Positions 9,408-17,662 of a stretch of 64,000 nucleotides of DNA are shown piece after piece (within the stretch, counting starts at the first letter, position 1; the number at the start of each line of letters is the position of its first letter). The DNA is from Planctomycetota bacterium (GTDB lineage: Bacteria > Planctomycetota > GCA-002687715 > DRQF01): positions 1-64,000 of the forward strand of contig JACKGY010000012.1 in assembly GCA_020639295.1 (NCBI GenBank). Reading direction: 5' to 3'. Under the pieces are notes generated by a model that saw nothing but the letters and a program-made list of their open reading frames with translations, ran no database searches and was not told the origin of the DNA. A program made the position numbers and the translations under genes.

Positions 9408-9569
9408 GAGATCCTCTCGCCGGCTCCCGGAAGGGAGGGATCCGCGATTATCGGGATCGCCGGGAGGGGGTCAAGACGGCGGATCGGCCGCTCCAGGGCG
9501 TCTGGATGAAGATTCGGGGGGGCTGGATGGGCGAGTCCTGGGACTGGCCGGGCGGGACTTGTTAACAGG

Positions 9570-10493
9570 ATGGCCACGCGCCCCACCCCCGAAGCCCACG
9601 ATCGCGGGCTATCGGATTCCGCCGCCGCAAGCCTGGAGCATGAGATGGCCTCCGCCTGGGAAGAGATCAAGAAGCTGCACAAGGCCTCCACCTTCGGGGC
9701 CAAGGAAGGCGTCGCCTTCCGTTACTTCTCGCGCCCGCTGGCGTCGTTCACGCTCTACCACATCCAGCACACGAGGATCACGCCCAACCAGGTCACGATC
9801 CTGTCGCTGATCGTGGCGCTGATCGGCTTCGGCGTGCAGATGACCATGCTGAGCTACGCCGGCCTGCTGATCGGCGCCGGGCTCTTCATGATCGCGCACA
9901 TGCTGGACGCCCTCGACGGCCAGCTCGCCCGCCACAAGAAGGCGGGCAGCGTGATCGGCATGTACTTCGACTTCTTCATCGACGAGTTGAAGGCCTACTT
10001 CGTGTTCATGGCGATCGGCTTCCGCATCTGGCAGCAGCTGCGCAACGGCGTCCGCTTCCCGCTGCTCGACCCGATGATCCACTGGTGGGCGAAGCACTTC
10101 GACGGCCAGGTACCGGACGCCGGCGACATCCCGGCGATCCCCGGGGTCGGCTCCGACGTGATCCTCGTCATCCTGGTGGTCGGCATGACCGGGCTCGCGA
10201 TCGGCATCTCCTGCACGCAGTTCGTGAAGCGCCAGGAATGGAAGGACGCCTTCCCGGCCGGCGCGGGCGGCGGCAAGCCCGGCGGGATCAAGGCGCTGAT
10301 CGGCCTGATCGAGAAGGCCGGCAAGTTCGTGGTCGACTACCCGAGCTACATCCTCCTGGTCTGCCTGGTGAACAAGGTCGAGATCTACTTCGTGGTCTAC
10401 GCCGCGGTGGTCTCGGTCTACGCGGTCCGCGCCCTCTTCGGCATCGCCTTGAAGCTCTGGCGGATCGATCCCTACCAGCCGAAGGCGAGCTGA
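9570..10493 (+). CDS. CDP-alcohol phosphatidyltransferase family membrane protein
   Basis: 307 residues. The family signature DG-x2-AR-x8-G-x3-D-x3-D is complete: DALDGQLARHKK, then G, D and D in SVIGMYFDFFID. These residues bind the metal and CDP-alcohol. Hydrophobic segments (TILSLIVALIGFGVQ, LLIGAGLFMIAHML, VILVILVVGMTGLAI, YAAVVSVYAVRALFGIAL) fit the usual polytopic fold. The acceptor alcohol (glycerol phosphate, inositol phosphate, serine or another) cannot be decided. It stands alone between the TIR gene and an S9 peptidase, with a hairpin just downstream. The N-terminal 40 residues are soluble. Confidence 0.88.
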   Translation: MATRPTPEAHDRGLSDSAAASLEHEMASAWEEIKKLHKASTFGAKEGVAFRYFSRPLASFTLYHIQHTRITPNQVTILSLIVALIGFGVQMTMLSYAGLLIGAGLFMIAHMLDALDGQLARHKKAGSVIGMYFDFFIDELKAYFVFMAIGFRIWQQLRNGVRFPLLDPMIHWWAKHFDGQVPDAGDIPAIPGVGSDVILVILVVGMTGLAIGISCTQFVKRQEWKDAFPAGAGGGKPGGIKALIGLIEKAGKFVVDYPSYILLVCLVNKVEIYFVVYAAVVSVYAVRALFGIALKLWRIDPYQPKAS

Positions 10494-10514
10494 GACCCGA
10501 CCCGGGGCTGAAGG

Positions 10515-10548
10515 CGAGGGCGGGCGGCCGGCGGGCCGTCCGCCCTCG
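10515..10548 (+). terminator. GC-rich hairpin after the CDP-alcohol transferase
   Basis: CGAGGGCGG pairs with CCGCCCTCG around a GC-rich centre, 20 bases after the stop codon. Only TTT follows a few bases later, so termination strength is uncertain. Confidence 0.5.
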
Positions 10549-10685
10549 TCGCGTTTCGGCCGCGGTGCCGCAAGACCCGGCCTGCTCGGGCGTAGAGACC
10601 AGGTCCCGCGGCCGGCGCGCCCGGGGCGCGACGGTCCGGGACCGATCGACCGGCCGCCCCCGTAGAGCCATCCCGCGCCGCCGGT

Positions 10686-10691
10686 TAGACT
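10686..10691 (+). promoter_or_regulatory. Putative -10 box of the S9 peptidase gene
   Basis: TAGACT lies 34 bases before the ATG at 10726 and would give a leader of about 27 bases holding the AGAAGGAG ribosome binding site. The same TAGACT word sits close to several other starts in this window. No clear -35 box is visible. Confidence 0.35.
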
Positions 10692-10725
10692 CCGGACCGA
10701 ATCCGAACTCCAAGAAGGAGCAGTC

Positions 10726-12960
10726 ATGAGACGCACCCTCCTCACCGCCCTCGTCCTCGCGGGCCTCCTTTCCATCGCCGGCGCCCAGAAGCAGGAGATG
10801 ACCCTGCAGCAGGCCGTGATGCAGCCCTTCGCCTTCACGCCGCGCGGCCCGCAGGCCCTCGGCTGGCACCCGACCTCGGCCCGGGTCACCATGATCGCCC
10901 GCGGCGCCAAGGGTCCGGCGCTGATGGCGATCGACGCCACCGACGGCAGCCGCGCCGACCTGGTCACGGCGCAGGACTTCGAGGCCGCCGCCAAGAGCGC
11001 CGGCATCGAGGGTCTCGACCTTCGCGCCCTGCTCGAAGCGCGCTTCCTCGACGACGGCAAGACCCTCCGCTTCGGCCATGACGGTCGCGTCTATCGCTAC
11101 GACTGCGAGGCCAAGCAGATCCACGGCGGCATCGGCTTCGCCGCCGACTCCGAGGCCCAGGCCTTCGCCAAGGACGACGAGTACGCCGCCTGGTCGAAGG
11201 ACAAGGACGTCTGGGTCGGCAAGCCCGACGGCACCACCGTCCGGGTCACCCGGGGCGGCCACGAGTTCCTCACCCACGGCCTGTCGGTCAGCCGGGTCGA
11301 GTTCGGCATCACCGATGGCCTGTGGTGGTCGCCCGACGGTCGGCGCCTTGCCTTCTACCGCGAGGACCTCCGCCCCATCCGCCCCTATCCCTACATCAAC
11401 TGGGAGCCGCGGCCGGCCGAGCACAAGCTGGGCCGCTACCCGATGGCGGGCCAGGCCGGCTCCATCGTCTCGGTCGGCGTCTACGACAGCCGCGACGATT
11501 CGGTGATCTGGCTGGCGACCGACCCGAACGTCGACGAGTACCTCACCAACATCACCTGGGACCCGACCGGCGAGAAGGTCTTCGTCGCCCACGTGAACCG
11601 CGAGCAGAACCGCTGCGAGCTGAAGAGCTACTCGGCCGCCGACGGCAAGCTCCTCGCCAGCCTGCTGGTGGAGACCGACAAGGAATGGACCGAGCCGGAG
11701 CACGGCCCGATCTTCCTGCCCGACGGCAGCGGCGACTTCCTCTGGTTCTCGCCGCGTGACGGCTACAACCACCTCTACCTCTACAAGGCCGACGGTCACC
11801 TGATGCAGCAGGTCACCCGCGGCGCCTTCGACGTCTCGGCCTTCTCCGGCTTCAGCAAGGACGGCGCCTCGATCTACGTCGCCGCCACCGGCGAGAAGCC
11901 GATCGAGATGCACCTCTACCGGGCGCAGCTCGCGCCCACGGCCTTCCGGGTCGACTTCGGCAAGGGTGGCTCCGGCGAGCTCTTCCGCAGCGAGAGCCCG
12001 ATGACCCAGCTCACCAGCGGGCGCGGGCAGCACGAGGCCACGGTCTCGCCCTGCGGCAACTTCCTGCTCGACAGCCGCTCCGACCTCGAGACCCCGCTGG
12101 TCGTCGACATCGTCGACCTGAAGTCCGGCGAGCGGCGTACGATCCACGAGTCGCCGAATCCCTGGGATCGCGTGCGCGGTGGTCGCGAGGAGCTGTTCAC
12201 GGTGAAGGCGGAGGACGGCAGCGATCTCCACGGCCACATCATCCTTCCGCCCGACCTCGACGAGGGCAAGAAGTACCCGGTGCTGCTCTACGTCTACGGC
12301 GGGCCGCATTCGCAGCTGGTCAAGGACGAGTTCCTCGGCGGTTCGAGCTTCTCCGGCCCCTGGTTCCACTACATGGCCTGCCAGGGCGTCATCGTGATCC
12401 GCCTCGACGGCCACGGCACCCTCAACCGCGGCATCGACTTCCAGCAGGCGGTCCACCGCCGCCTTGGCACGCTCGAGGTCAAGGACCAGATCGCCGGTCT
12501 CGAGTACCTGCTGTCCCGCCCCTACGTCGACCGCAACCGCGTCGGCGTCCACGGCTGGAGCTACGGCGGCTTCATGACGCTGTCGCTGATGACCCGCGCC
12601 GGCGAGTACTTCAAGTGCGGCATCTCCGGCGCCCCGGTCACCGACTGGGCCTACTACGAGACCGGTTATGGCGAGCGCTACATGGATCGTCCGCAGGAGA
12701 ACGAGGACGGCTACAAGACCGCGATGCCGGCGAGCCACCTCGACGGCCTGCGCGGCCGCCTGCTCGTGGTCCAGGGCAGCTCGGACGAGACCGTGGTCTG
12801 GCAGCACACGATCGACTTCATCGATCGCTGCGTGAAGGCCGACAAGCCGGTCGAGTACATGGTCTATCCGGGCCAGCTCCACGGCCTGCGCGGCCCCTAC
12901 CGCTGGCACTTCCACCAGAAGATGACCAAGTTCTTCCTCGACGAGCTGAAGGCCGACTGA
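10726..12960 (+). CDS. S9 family peptidase (dipeptidyl peptidase IV-like), exported
   Basis: 744 residues with an N-terminal signal peptide (MRRTLLTALVLAGLLSIAGA) behind AGAAGGAG. Residues about 60-480 form the DPP IV-type beta-propeller (LWWSPDGRRLAFYR, FLWFSPRDGYNHLYLY). The C-terminal alpha/beta hydrolase keeps the full triad: Ser612 in GWSYGG, Asp687 in SSDET and His719 in GQLHGL. Together with the length this fits a periplasmic or secreted dipeptidyl peptidase cleaving after Pro or Ala; exact specificity is not visible. Monocistronic, with its own -10-like box and a downstream hairpin. Confidence 0.93.
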   Translation: MRRTLLTALVLAGLLSIAGAQKQEMTLQQAVMQPFAFTPRGPQALGWHPTSARVTMIARGAKGPALMAIDATDGSRADLVTAQDFEAAAKSAGIEGLDLRALLEARFLDDGKTLRFGHDGRVYRYDCEAKQIHGGIGFAADSEAQAFAKDDEYAAWSKDKDVWVGKPDGTTVRVTRGGHEFLTHGLSVSRVEFGITDGLWWSPDGRRLAFYREDLRPIRPYPYINWEPRPAEHKLGRYPMAGQAGSIVSVGVYDSRDDSVIWLATDPNVDEYLTNITWDPTGEKVFVAHVNREQNRCELKSYSAADGKLLASLLVETDKEWTEPEHGPIFLPDGSGDFLWFSPRDGYNHLYLYKADGHLMQQVTRGAFDVSAFSGFSKDGASIYVAATGEKPIEMHLYRAQLAPTAFRVDFGKGGSGELFRSESPMTQLTSGRGQHEATVSPCGNFLLDSRSDLETPLVVDIVDLKSGERRTIHESPNPWDRVRGGREELFTVKAEDGSDLHGHIILPPDLDEGKKYPVLLYVYGGPHSQLVKDEFLGGSSFSGPWFHYMACQGVIVIRLDGHGTLNRGIDFQQAVHRRLGTLEVKDQIAGLEYLLSRPYVDRNRVGVHGWSYGGFMTLSLMTRAGEYFKCGISGAPVTDWAYYETGYGERYMDRPQENEDGYKTAMPASHLDGLRGRLLVVQGSSDETVVWQHTIDFIDRCVKADKPVEYMVYPGQLHGLRGPYRWHFHQKMTKFFLDELKAD

Positions 12961-12981
12961 GCTTCCGCGCGATCGCGACCG

Positions 12982-13017
12982 GAAGGGGCGCCGTGGCCAT
13001 GGCCGCGACGCCCCTTC
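12982..13017 (+). terminator. Hairpin downstream of the S9 peptidase
   Basis: GAAGGGGCG pairs with CGCCCCTTC around an internally palindromic loop containing GGCCATGGCC. It starts 21 bases after the stop codon. Confidence 0.45.
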
Positions 13018-13149
13018 TCCATGTCCCGAGGCTCAGACTTCGAGAGTTCGATCGCGTTCGAGAGCGCGATCCAGGAGCCGTTCCTGCCGAAGGGAGGTTG
13101 GACCGCGCAACGTCCTCTGCGCATCCGGCATCGGCACCGATCGCAGATG

Positions 13150-13420
13150 AGAAGACCGGGCCAGCCAGCGGCTGGCGCTCCGGGCGGTCGGCCTGTCGGA
13201 GCGCCGGCTGCCAAGCCGGCATCGGTGCCGATCGCGATCGAAGGAACGAAGGCCGAAGCGCTTCGATGCCACGGACGAGGACTCAGGCAGCAGGCGAGGC
13301 TCCATGGGCCGACCAGCGGTCGGCGCTCCGGGCGGTCGGCCTGTCGGAGCGCCGGCTGCCAAGCCGGCATCGGTGCCGTTCGCAGATGAGACGACCGGGC
13401 CAGCCAGCGGCTGGCGGGCG
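13150..13420. repeat. Palindromic intergenic repeats, locus 1
   Basis: A block of about 54 bases (from CGCTCCGGGCGGTCGGCC to GCATCGGTGCCG) occurs at 13176 and again at 13324. It contains the hairpin GCCGGCTGCCAAGCCGGC. The palindrome GCCAGCGGCTGGC flanks it at about 13163 and 13404. The same palindromes recur at 38.3, 47.8 and 59.5 kb. Confidence 0.8.
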
Positions 13421-13423
13421 GGA

Positions 13424-13720
13424 TCAGGCCACGTCGTAGGACCAGCCGCAGGCGGCGCAGGTGTTCTGGTCTTCGGCCATCGGGGTCAGGCAGGCCACGC
13501 AGAGATCGGGGCCGCGGTACTGACCCGAACGCGACCGGGCGCGCGCGGATCGGTAACCGGTCCAGACCAGGATCAGGGGCAGGATCAGGAGCAGCCAGAG
13601 GCCCCATTCGGGCCAGAGGGCGAGCACGACCAGGGTCGCCGCCAGGACGAGGTTGAGCAGGAGGGAGGCGCGCAGCCACCGCCGGATGTCCCGGATCTCG
13701 ACCTCGAGTTCGCTCGCCAT
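13424..13720 (-). CDS. Small membrane protein with C-terminal zinc ribbon
   Basis: 98 residues. Two hydrophobic segments (LLLNLVLAATLVVLAL and GLWLLLILPLILVWTG) are followed by a basic stretch and a CVAC-x10-CAAC zinc ribbon ending GWSYDVA. The N-terminus is soluble and charged. It starts 11 bases after the stop of the RNase R-like gene, so the two are probably co-transcribed. I do not recognise the family; a membrane-anchored zinc ribbon is all that can be stated. Confidence 0.75.
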   Translation of the reverse strand: MASELEVEIRDIRRWLRASLLLNLVLAATLVVLALWPEWGLWLLLILPLILVWTGYRSARARSRSGQYRGPDLCVACLTPMAEDQNTCAACGWSYDVA

Positions 13721-13731
13721 CGCTCCGACCC

Positions 13732-15504
13732 TCAGCCTCGCTTCTTCTCGTGCAGCTCGAAGAGGATCTTCAAGCGGCGGAAATCGACGTCCTTCACGGT
13801 CACCTCGACCGTGTCACCTTCCTTGAAGACCTTCGTGCCCGAGCGCGCGCGGATCGTGATGCTCGGACCCTCGGTGCGCAGCACGCGGCCGATGGCTTTC
13901 GCCGGCAGGTAACCGGTGACGCAGAGACCGACGAGATCGAGGTCGAAGCCGTAGGGGCTCACCCGTCCCACCTTGGCCTCGAAGACCTCGCCGATGCGCG
14001 GGTCCATGAACTGGCAAACCTTGAGGTCGGCGACCGCGATCTCGACCATCGCCGCGACCTCGGCCTGCTGGCTGGCGTGCGAGGCGACGTCGCAGAGGTC
14101 GTGGATGCGCTCGGGATCCTTCAGATCCTTCTGCGCCGCGACGCCACGCTGGAGCACGTCGAAGAGCATGCGATGGACCACCAGGTCCGGATAGCGACGG
14201 ATCGGCGAGGTGAAGTGCAGGTAGTGCTCGCGGGCGAGGCCGAAGTGCTCGGCCTGGTCCTCGTGGTCCTGCACCTCGTAGCTGGCGCGCTCGAGCAGAC
14301 TCATGATGCGTGGGATCATCGACTCGGCGTTGGCGAGTCGCCGGGCGTAGCGGATCATCGCGCCGATGTCTCGACCGGTCAGCCGGTCCTTCTTGGGCAC
14401 GCGGACGCCGTACTCCTCGAGCATCTCGGTGATCTGCTTGACCTCATCCTCGTCCTTCTCGGGATGGATGCGGTAGATGGTCGGCAGGCCGTTGGCGCGG
14501 AAGAAGTCGCCGACCGCCTGGTTGGCGGCGAGCGCGGTCTCCTCGATCAGCGTCTGCGAGAAGTAGTTCGGCGCCATGTAGATGTCGACGACGTTGCCAT
14601 CTTCGTCGAAACGGAATTTCCGCTCCTGGCTCTGGATGCGCAGCGATCCCTTGCGGTCGCGGATCTTCTGCTGCTGCACGGTCCAGGCCCGGAACATCTC
14701 CAGGTCCGGTCGCAGGTCGGCGAGGGCGCGGCTCTCGTCGTCGTCGACGCCGTCGAGCAGCTTCTGCACCGCGCGATAGGTGCAGCGGCGGAAGCTGCGG
14801 ATGACGCTCTTGGTCAGGTAGTAGTTCTTCCGGCGGCCCTCGCGATCGAAGGTCATGAACACCGAGAAGGCCAGGCGCTCGCGGCCGGGGACCAGGGAGC
14901 AGAGCCCGTTGGAGAGCTTCTCCGGCAGCATCGGCACCACCTGGTCGGCGACGTAGACGCTGGTCGCGCGGGCGAGGGCTTCGGCGTTGAGCGCGGTGCC
15001 GGGCCGGACGTAGTGGCTGACGTCGGCGATGTGGACCGAGACCTCGAAGCCCTCGTCCACGGCGCGGATCGCGATGGCGTCGTCGTAGTCCTTGGCGTCG
15101 TCACCGTCGATGGTGAAGATCCGCGCCGTGCGCAGGTCCATGCGATGGGCGACGCCCTCGTAGTCGGCCGGCGGCGGATCGGCGGGCAGCGCCTCGGCCT
15201 CGGCCTCGACGTCGGCGGGGAAGATGGTGCGGATCCGGAAGGAGGCGAGCAGCTCCATCTCCTCGGACTCGACGTCGCGGTAGGCGCGCGGGCCGTGATC
15301 CATCGGCCCGAAGCCGTCCGGACGCGCGTCGATGATGGCGCGCGCGCCGCCGCGATAGTGGCCGGGATCGACCTCCTCCTCGTCGTCCTCGGCGGGCGCG
15401 AGCTCGGCCTTCCCCTCCACCACCGAGGAGGTCTCGTCCTCCTCGTCGTCGCCTCCGAAGCGGCCGAGCAGGTCCTTGAAGTTGCTGAAGTCCTTGCCGG
15501 CCAT
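13732..15504 (-). CDS. RNase R/RNB-domain exoribonuclease
   Basis: 590 residues. The RNB domain spans about 115-450: catalytic Asp cluster in FTIDGDDAKDYDDAIAI, VHIADVSHYVRPG, LSNGLCSLVPGRERLAFSV, and the C-terminal signature HFTSPIRRYPDLVVHRML. An S1 RNA-binding domain follows (IGEVFEAKVGRVSPYGFDLDL). The N-terminal 60 residues are acidic instead of the usual winged helix and full cold-shock domains, so the protein is well short of the roughly 800 residues of E. coli RNase R. Predicted 3'-5' hydrolytic exoribonuclease. There is no Shine-Dalgarno; a TAGTCT hexamer sits 6 bases before the ATG. Confidence 0.9.
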   Translation of the reverse strand: MAGKDFSNFKDLLGRFGGDDEEDETSSVVEGKAELAPAEDDEEEVDPGHYRGGARAIIDARPDGFGPMDHGPRAYRDVESEEMELLASFRIRTIFPADVEAEAEALPADPPPADYEGVAHRMDLRTARIFTIDGDDAKDYDDAIAIRAVDEGFEVSVHIADVSHYVRPGTALNAEALARATSVYVADQVVPMLPEKLSNGLCSLVPGRERLAFSVFMTFDREGRRKNYYLTKSVIRSFRRCTYRAVQKLLDGVDDDESRALADLRPDLEMFRAWTVQQQKIRDRKGSLRIQSQERKFRFDEDGNVVDIYMAPNYFSQTLIEETALAANQAVGDFFRANGLPTIYRIHPEKDEDEVKQITEMLEEYGVRVPKKDRLTGRDIGAMIRYARRLANAESMIPRIMSLLERASYEVQDHEDQAEHFGLAREHYLHFTSPIRRYPDLVVHRMLFDVLQRGVAAQKDLKDPERIHDLCDVASHASQQAEVAAMVEIAVADLKVCQFMDPRIGEVFEAKVGRVSPYGFDLDLVGLCVTGYLPAKAIGRVLRTEGPSITIRARSGTKVFKEGDTVEVTVKDVDFRRLKILFELHEKKRG

Positions 15505-15510
15505 GTCGGC

Positions 15511-15516
15511 AGACTA
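15511..15516 (-). promoter_or_regulatory. Putative -10 box giving a leaderless RNB mRNA
   Basis: TAGTCT on the minus strand is separated from the ATG at 15504 by GCCGAC, 6 bases, which would place the transcript start at or next to the start codon. Confidence 0.4.
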
Positions 15517-15527
15517 CCCGGAGGACG

Positions 15528-15545
15528 CCGTCCTTTGAAGGACGG
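15528..15545 (-). terminator. Hairpin between transketolase and the RNB gene
   Basis: Perfect inverted repeat CCGTCCTT-TG-AAGGACGG, 41 bases after the transketolase stop. It has no T tract. It may end the transketolase transcript upstream of the RNB promoter. Confidence 0.4.
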
Positions 15546-15586
15546 AGACCGCGGAAGCCGGCCGATGGCGCCGGATTCGCGACCGA

Positions 15587-17602
15587 TCAGGCGCGGCCGA
15601 GCTGCTCGCGGGCGGCGGCCACCACCGCCGCGACCGTGAAGCCGAAGTGCTCGAACAGCACCTTGCCCGGCGCCGAGGCGCCGAAGTCGTCGTGGGCGAC
15701 GATCGCCCCGCGCCGGCCGACGAAACGCTCCCAGCCGAACGAGGTCCCGGCCTCGACCGCCACGCGGGCGCGGCAATCCTCGGGCAGGACGCTCTCGCGG
15801 TAGACCGGATCCTGACGGAGGAAGGCCTCCTGGCAGGGCATGCTCACCACCCGGGCATCGACCCCGTCGGCGGCCAGTTCCTCGGCCGCCCGGACCGCGA
15901 GCTGCAGCTCGGTTCCGGTACCGATGAGGATGACGTCCGGGATCTCCTTCCGCGACGGGCAGAGGACGTAGGCGCCGCGCGCCAGGCCGGCGGCCGCGCC
16001 CATCCGATCGCGATCGAAGGTCGGGTGGTCCTGACGGCTGAGCACGATGGCGGTGGGTCGGTCCTTGCTGGCGAGAGCGCAGCGCCAGGCCTCGACCACC
16101 TCGTTGGCGTCGCCCGGACGGACGACGTCGATGCCGGGCACGGCCCGGAGCGCCGCCAGGTGCTCGATCGGCTGATGGGTCGGTCCGTCCTCGCCGACGC
16201 CGATCGAGTCGTGCGTGAACACCCAGATCACCGGCAGCTTCATCAGCCCGGCCAGGCGATGGGCGGGGCGCATGTAGTCGGAGAAGACGAAGAAGGTGCC
16301 GGTGTAGGCCCGGAGCCCGGAGAGGGCCATGCCGTTGGCGATGGCGCCCATGGCGTGCTCACGAACGCCGAAGTGGAGGTTGCGGCCGGCGGGGCGACCG
16401 GCCTCGAAGCTGCCGCCGCCGGCGATGCTGGTCTTGTTGGAGGGACCGAGGTCGGCGGAGCCGCCCATCATCCAGGGAATGCGGCCGGCGACGGCGTTGA
16501 TCACCTTGCCCGAGGCGGCGCGCCCGGCCATGCCCTTCGGGCTCGGCTCGAAGACCGGCAGGTCGGCGTCCCAGCCCTCGGGCAGCTCGCCGGCGAGATG
16601 ACGGTCGAGCAGCGCGGCCTCCTCGGGGAAGGCGGCGCGATAGGCGGCGAGGCGCTGGTCCCAGTCGGCCGCGAGGGCGGCGCCGCGCTCCCGGCAACGA
16701 CCGCTGAAGGCGGCCTTGGCTTCCTCCGGCACCAGGAAACGGGCCTCGGGATCCCAGCCGTAGGCGGCCTTCGCCAGCTTGACCTCCTCCTCGCCGAGGG
16801 GCGCGCCGTGGGCGTCGGCCTGGTCCTGGAGGTTCGGGGCGCCGTAGGCGATGTGGGAGCGGACGATGACCAGATGCGGCCGACCGCCGGTGGCACCGGA
16901 GGCGGCCAGGGCGGCGGCGAGGGCCTCGACGTCGTTGGCGTCCGGCACCCAGGAGACCTCCCAGCCCATCGCCTTCATCCGGGCGCCGACGTCCTCGCTG
17001 AAGGCCAGCGAGGTGTCGCCCTCGATGGTGATCCGGTTGTCGTCGTAGACCCAGACCAGGTTCGACAGCCCGAGGTGACCGGCCAGGGAGGCGGCTTCCA
17101 TGGCGACGCCCTCCATCATGTCGCCGTCGCCGCAGAGGGCGACCACGCGATGACGGAAGAGCTCGTGCCCGGGCCGGTTGAAGGCCGCCGCGAGGCGACG
17201 CTGGGCGATGGCCATGCCGACGCTGTTGCCGAGGCCGGCGCCGAGCGGACCGGTCGTGGTCTCGACCCCGGGGCAGTGCCGGTACTCGGGATGCCCGGCG
17301 CAGGCCGAGCCCAGCTGGCGGAAGTTGCGGATCTGGTCGAGAGGCAGGTCGTAGCCGGAGAGGTGCAGGGTGCCGTAGAGCAGCATCGAGGCGTGGCCGA
17401 GCGACAGGACGAAGCGGTCGCGGTCGGGCAGCTCGGGGCGGGCGGGATCGTGGCGGAGGAAGCGCGACCAGATGGTGTAGATCACCGGCGCCAGCGCCAT
17501 CGGCGTGCCCGGATGACCGGAGTTGGCCGCCTGGACCGCGTCCATGGCCAGGGTCCGGATGGTGTCGATGGTGGTCTTCTCGAGTGCCTTCGCGTCGCTC
17601 AT
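15587..17602 (-). CDS. tkt: Transketolase
   Basis: 671 residues, the normal family length. The start at 17602 (MSDAKALEKTTIDTIRTLAM) follows a GGGGCAAC purine stretch; an upstream ATG at 17656 would add 18 unconserved residues. Diagnostic segments are AANSGHPGTPMALAP, the thiamine-diphosphate motif GDGDMMEGVAMEAASLAGHL ending near DDNRITIEG, HDSIGVGEDGPTHQPIEHLA, and TAIVLSRQDHP. It transfers two-carbon ketol units in the non-oxidative pentose phosphate pathway in the cytoplasm. It stands alone, 60 bases below the sulfatase-fold gene. Confidence 0.97.
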   Translation of the reverse strand: MSDAKALEKTTIDTIRTLAMDAVQAANSGHPGTPMALAPVIYTIWSRFLRHDPARPELPDRDRFVLSLGHASMLLYGTLHLSGYDLPLDQIRNFRQLGSACAGHPEYRHCPGVETTTGPLGAGLGNSVGMAIAQRRLAAAFNRPGHELFRHRVVALCGDGDMMEGVAMEAASLAGHLGLSNLVWVYDDNRITIEGDTSLAFSEDVGARMKAMGWEVSWVPDANDVEALAAALAASGATGGRPHLVIVRSHIAYGAPNLQDQADAHGAPLGEEEVKLAKAAYGWDPEARFLVPEEAKAAFSGRCRERGAALAADWDQRLAAYRAAFPEEAALLDRHLAGELPEGWDADLPVFEPSPKGMAGRAASGKVINAVAGRIPWMMGGSADLGPSNKTSIAGGGSFEAGRPAGRNLHFGVREHAMGAIANGMALSGLRAYTGTFFVFSDYMRPAHRLAGLMKLPVIWVFTHDSIGVGEDGPTHQPIEHLAALRAVPGIDVVRPGDANEVVEAWRCALASKDRPTAIVLSRQDHPTFDRDRMGAAAGLARGAYVLCPSRKEIPDVILIGTGTELQLAVRAAEELAADGVDARVVSMPCQEAFLRQDPVYRESVLPEDCRARVAVEAGTSFGWERFVGRRGAIVAHDDFGASAPGKVLFEHFGFTVAAVVAAAREQLGRA

Positions 17603-17662
17603 GTTGCCCCCTGCTGTTCGGCGCCATGGTGGGCCGGGGAGGGGACGATTCCCCACCCGCGC

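Larger units (their letters stand above)
12961..13423. other. Intergenic region of 463 bases with terminator and palindromic repeats
   Basis: It lies between the convergent S9 peptidase and zinc-ribbon genes. The first 60 bases hold a terminator-like hairpin. The rest is dominated by the palindromic repeats entered at 13150-13420. Frames through it give Arg/Pro-rich repetitive peptides and are not genes. Confidence 0.6.
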
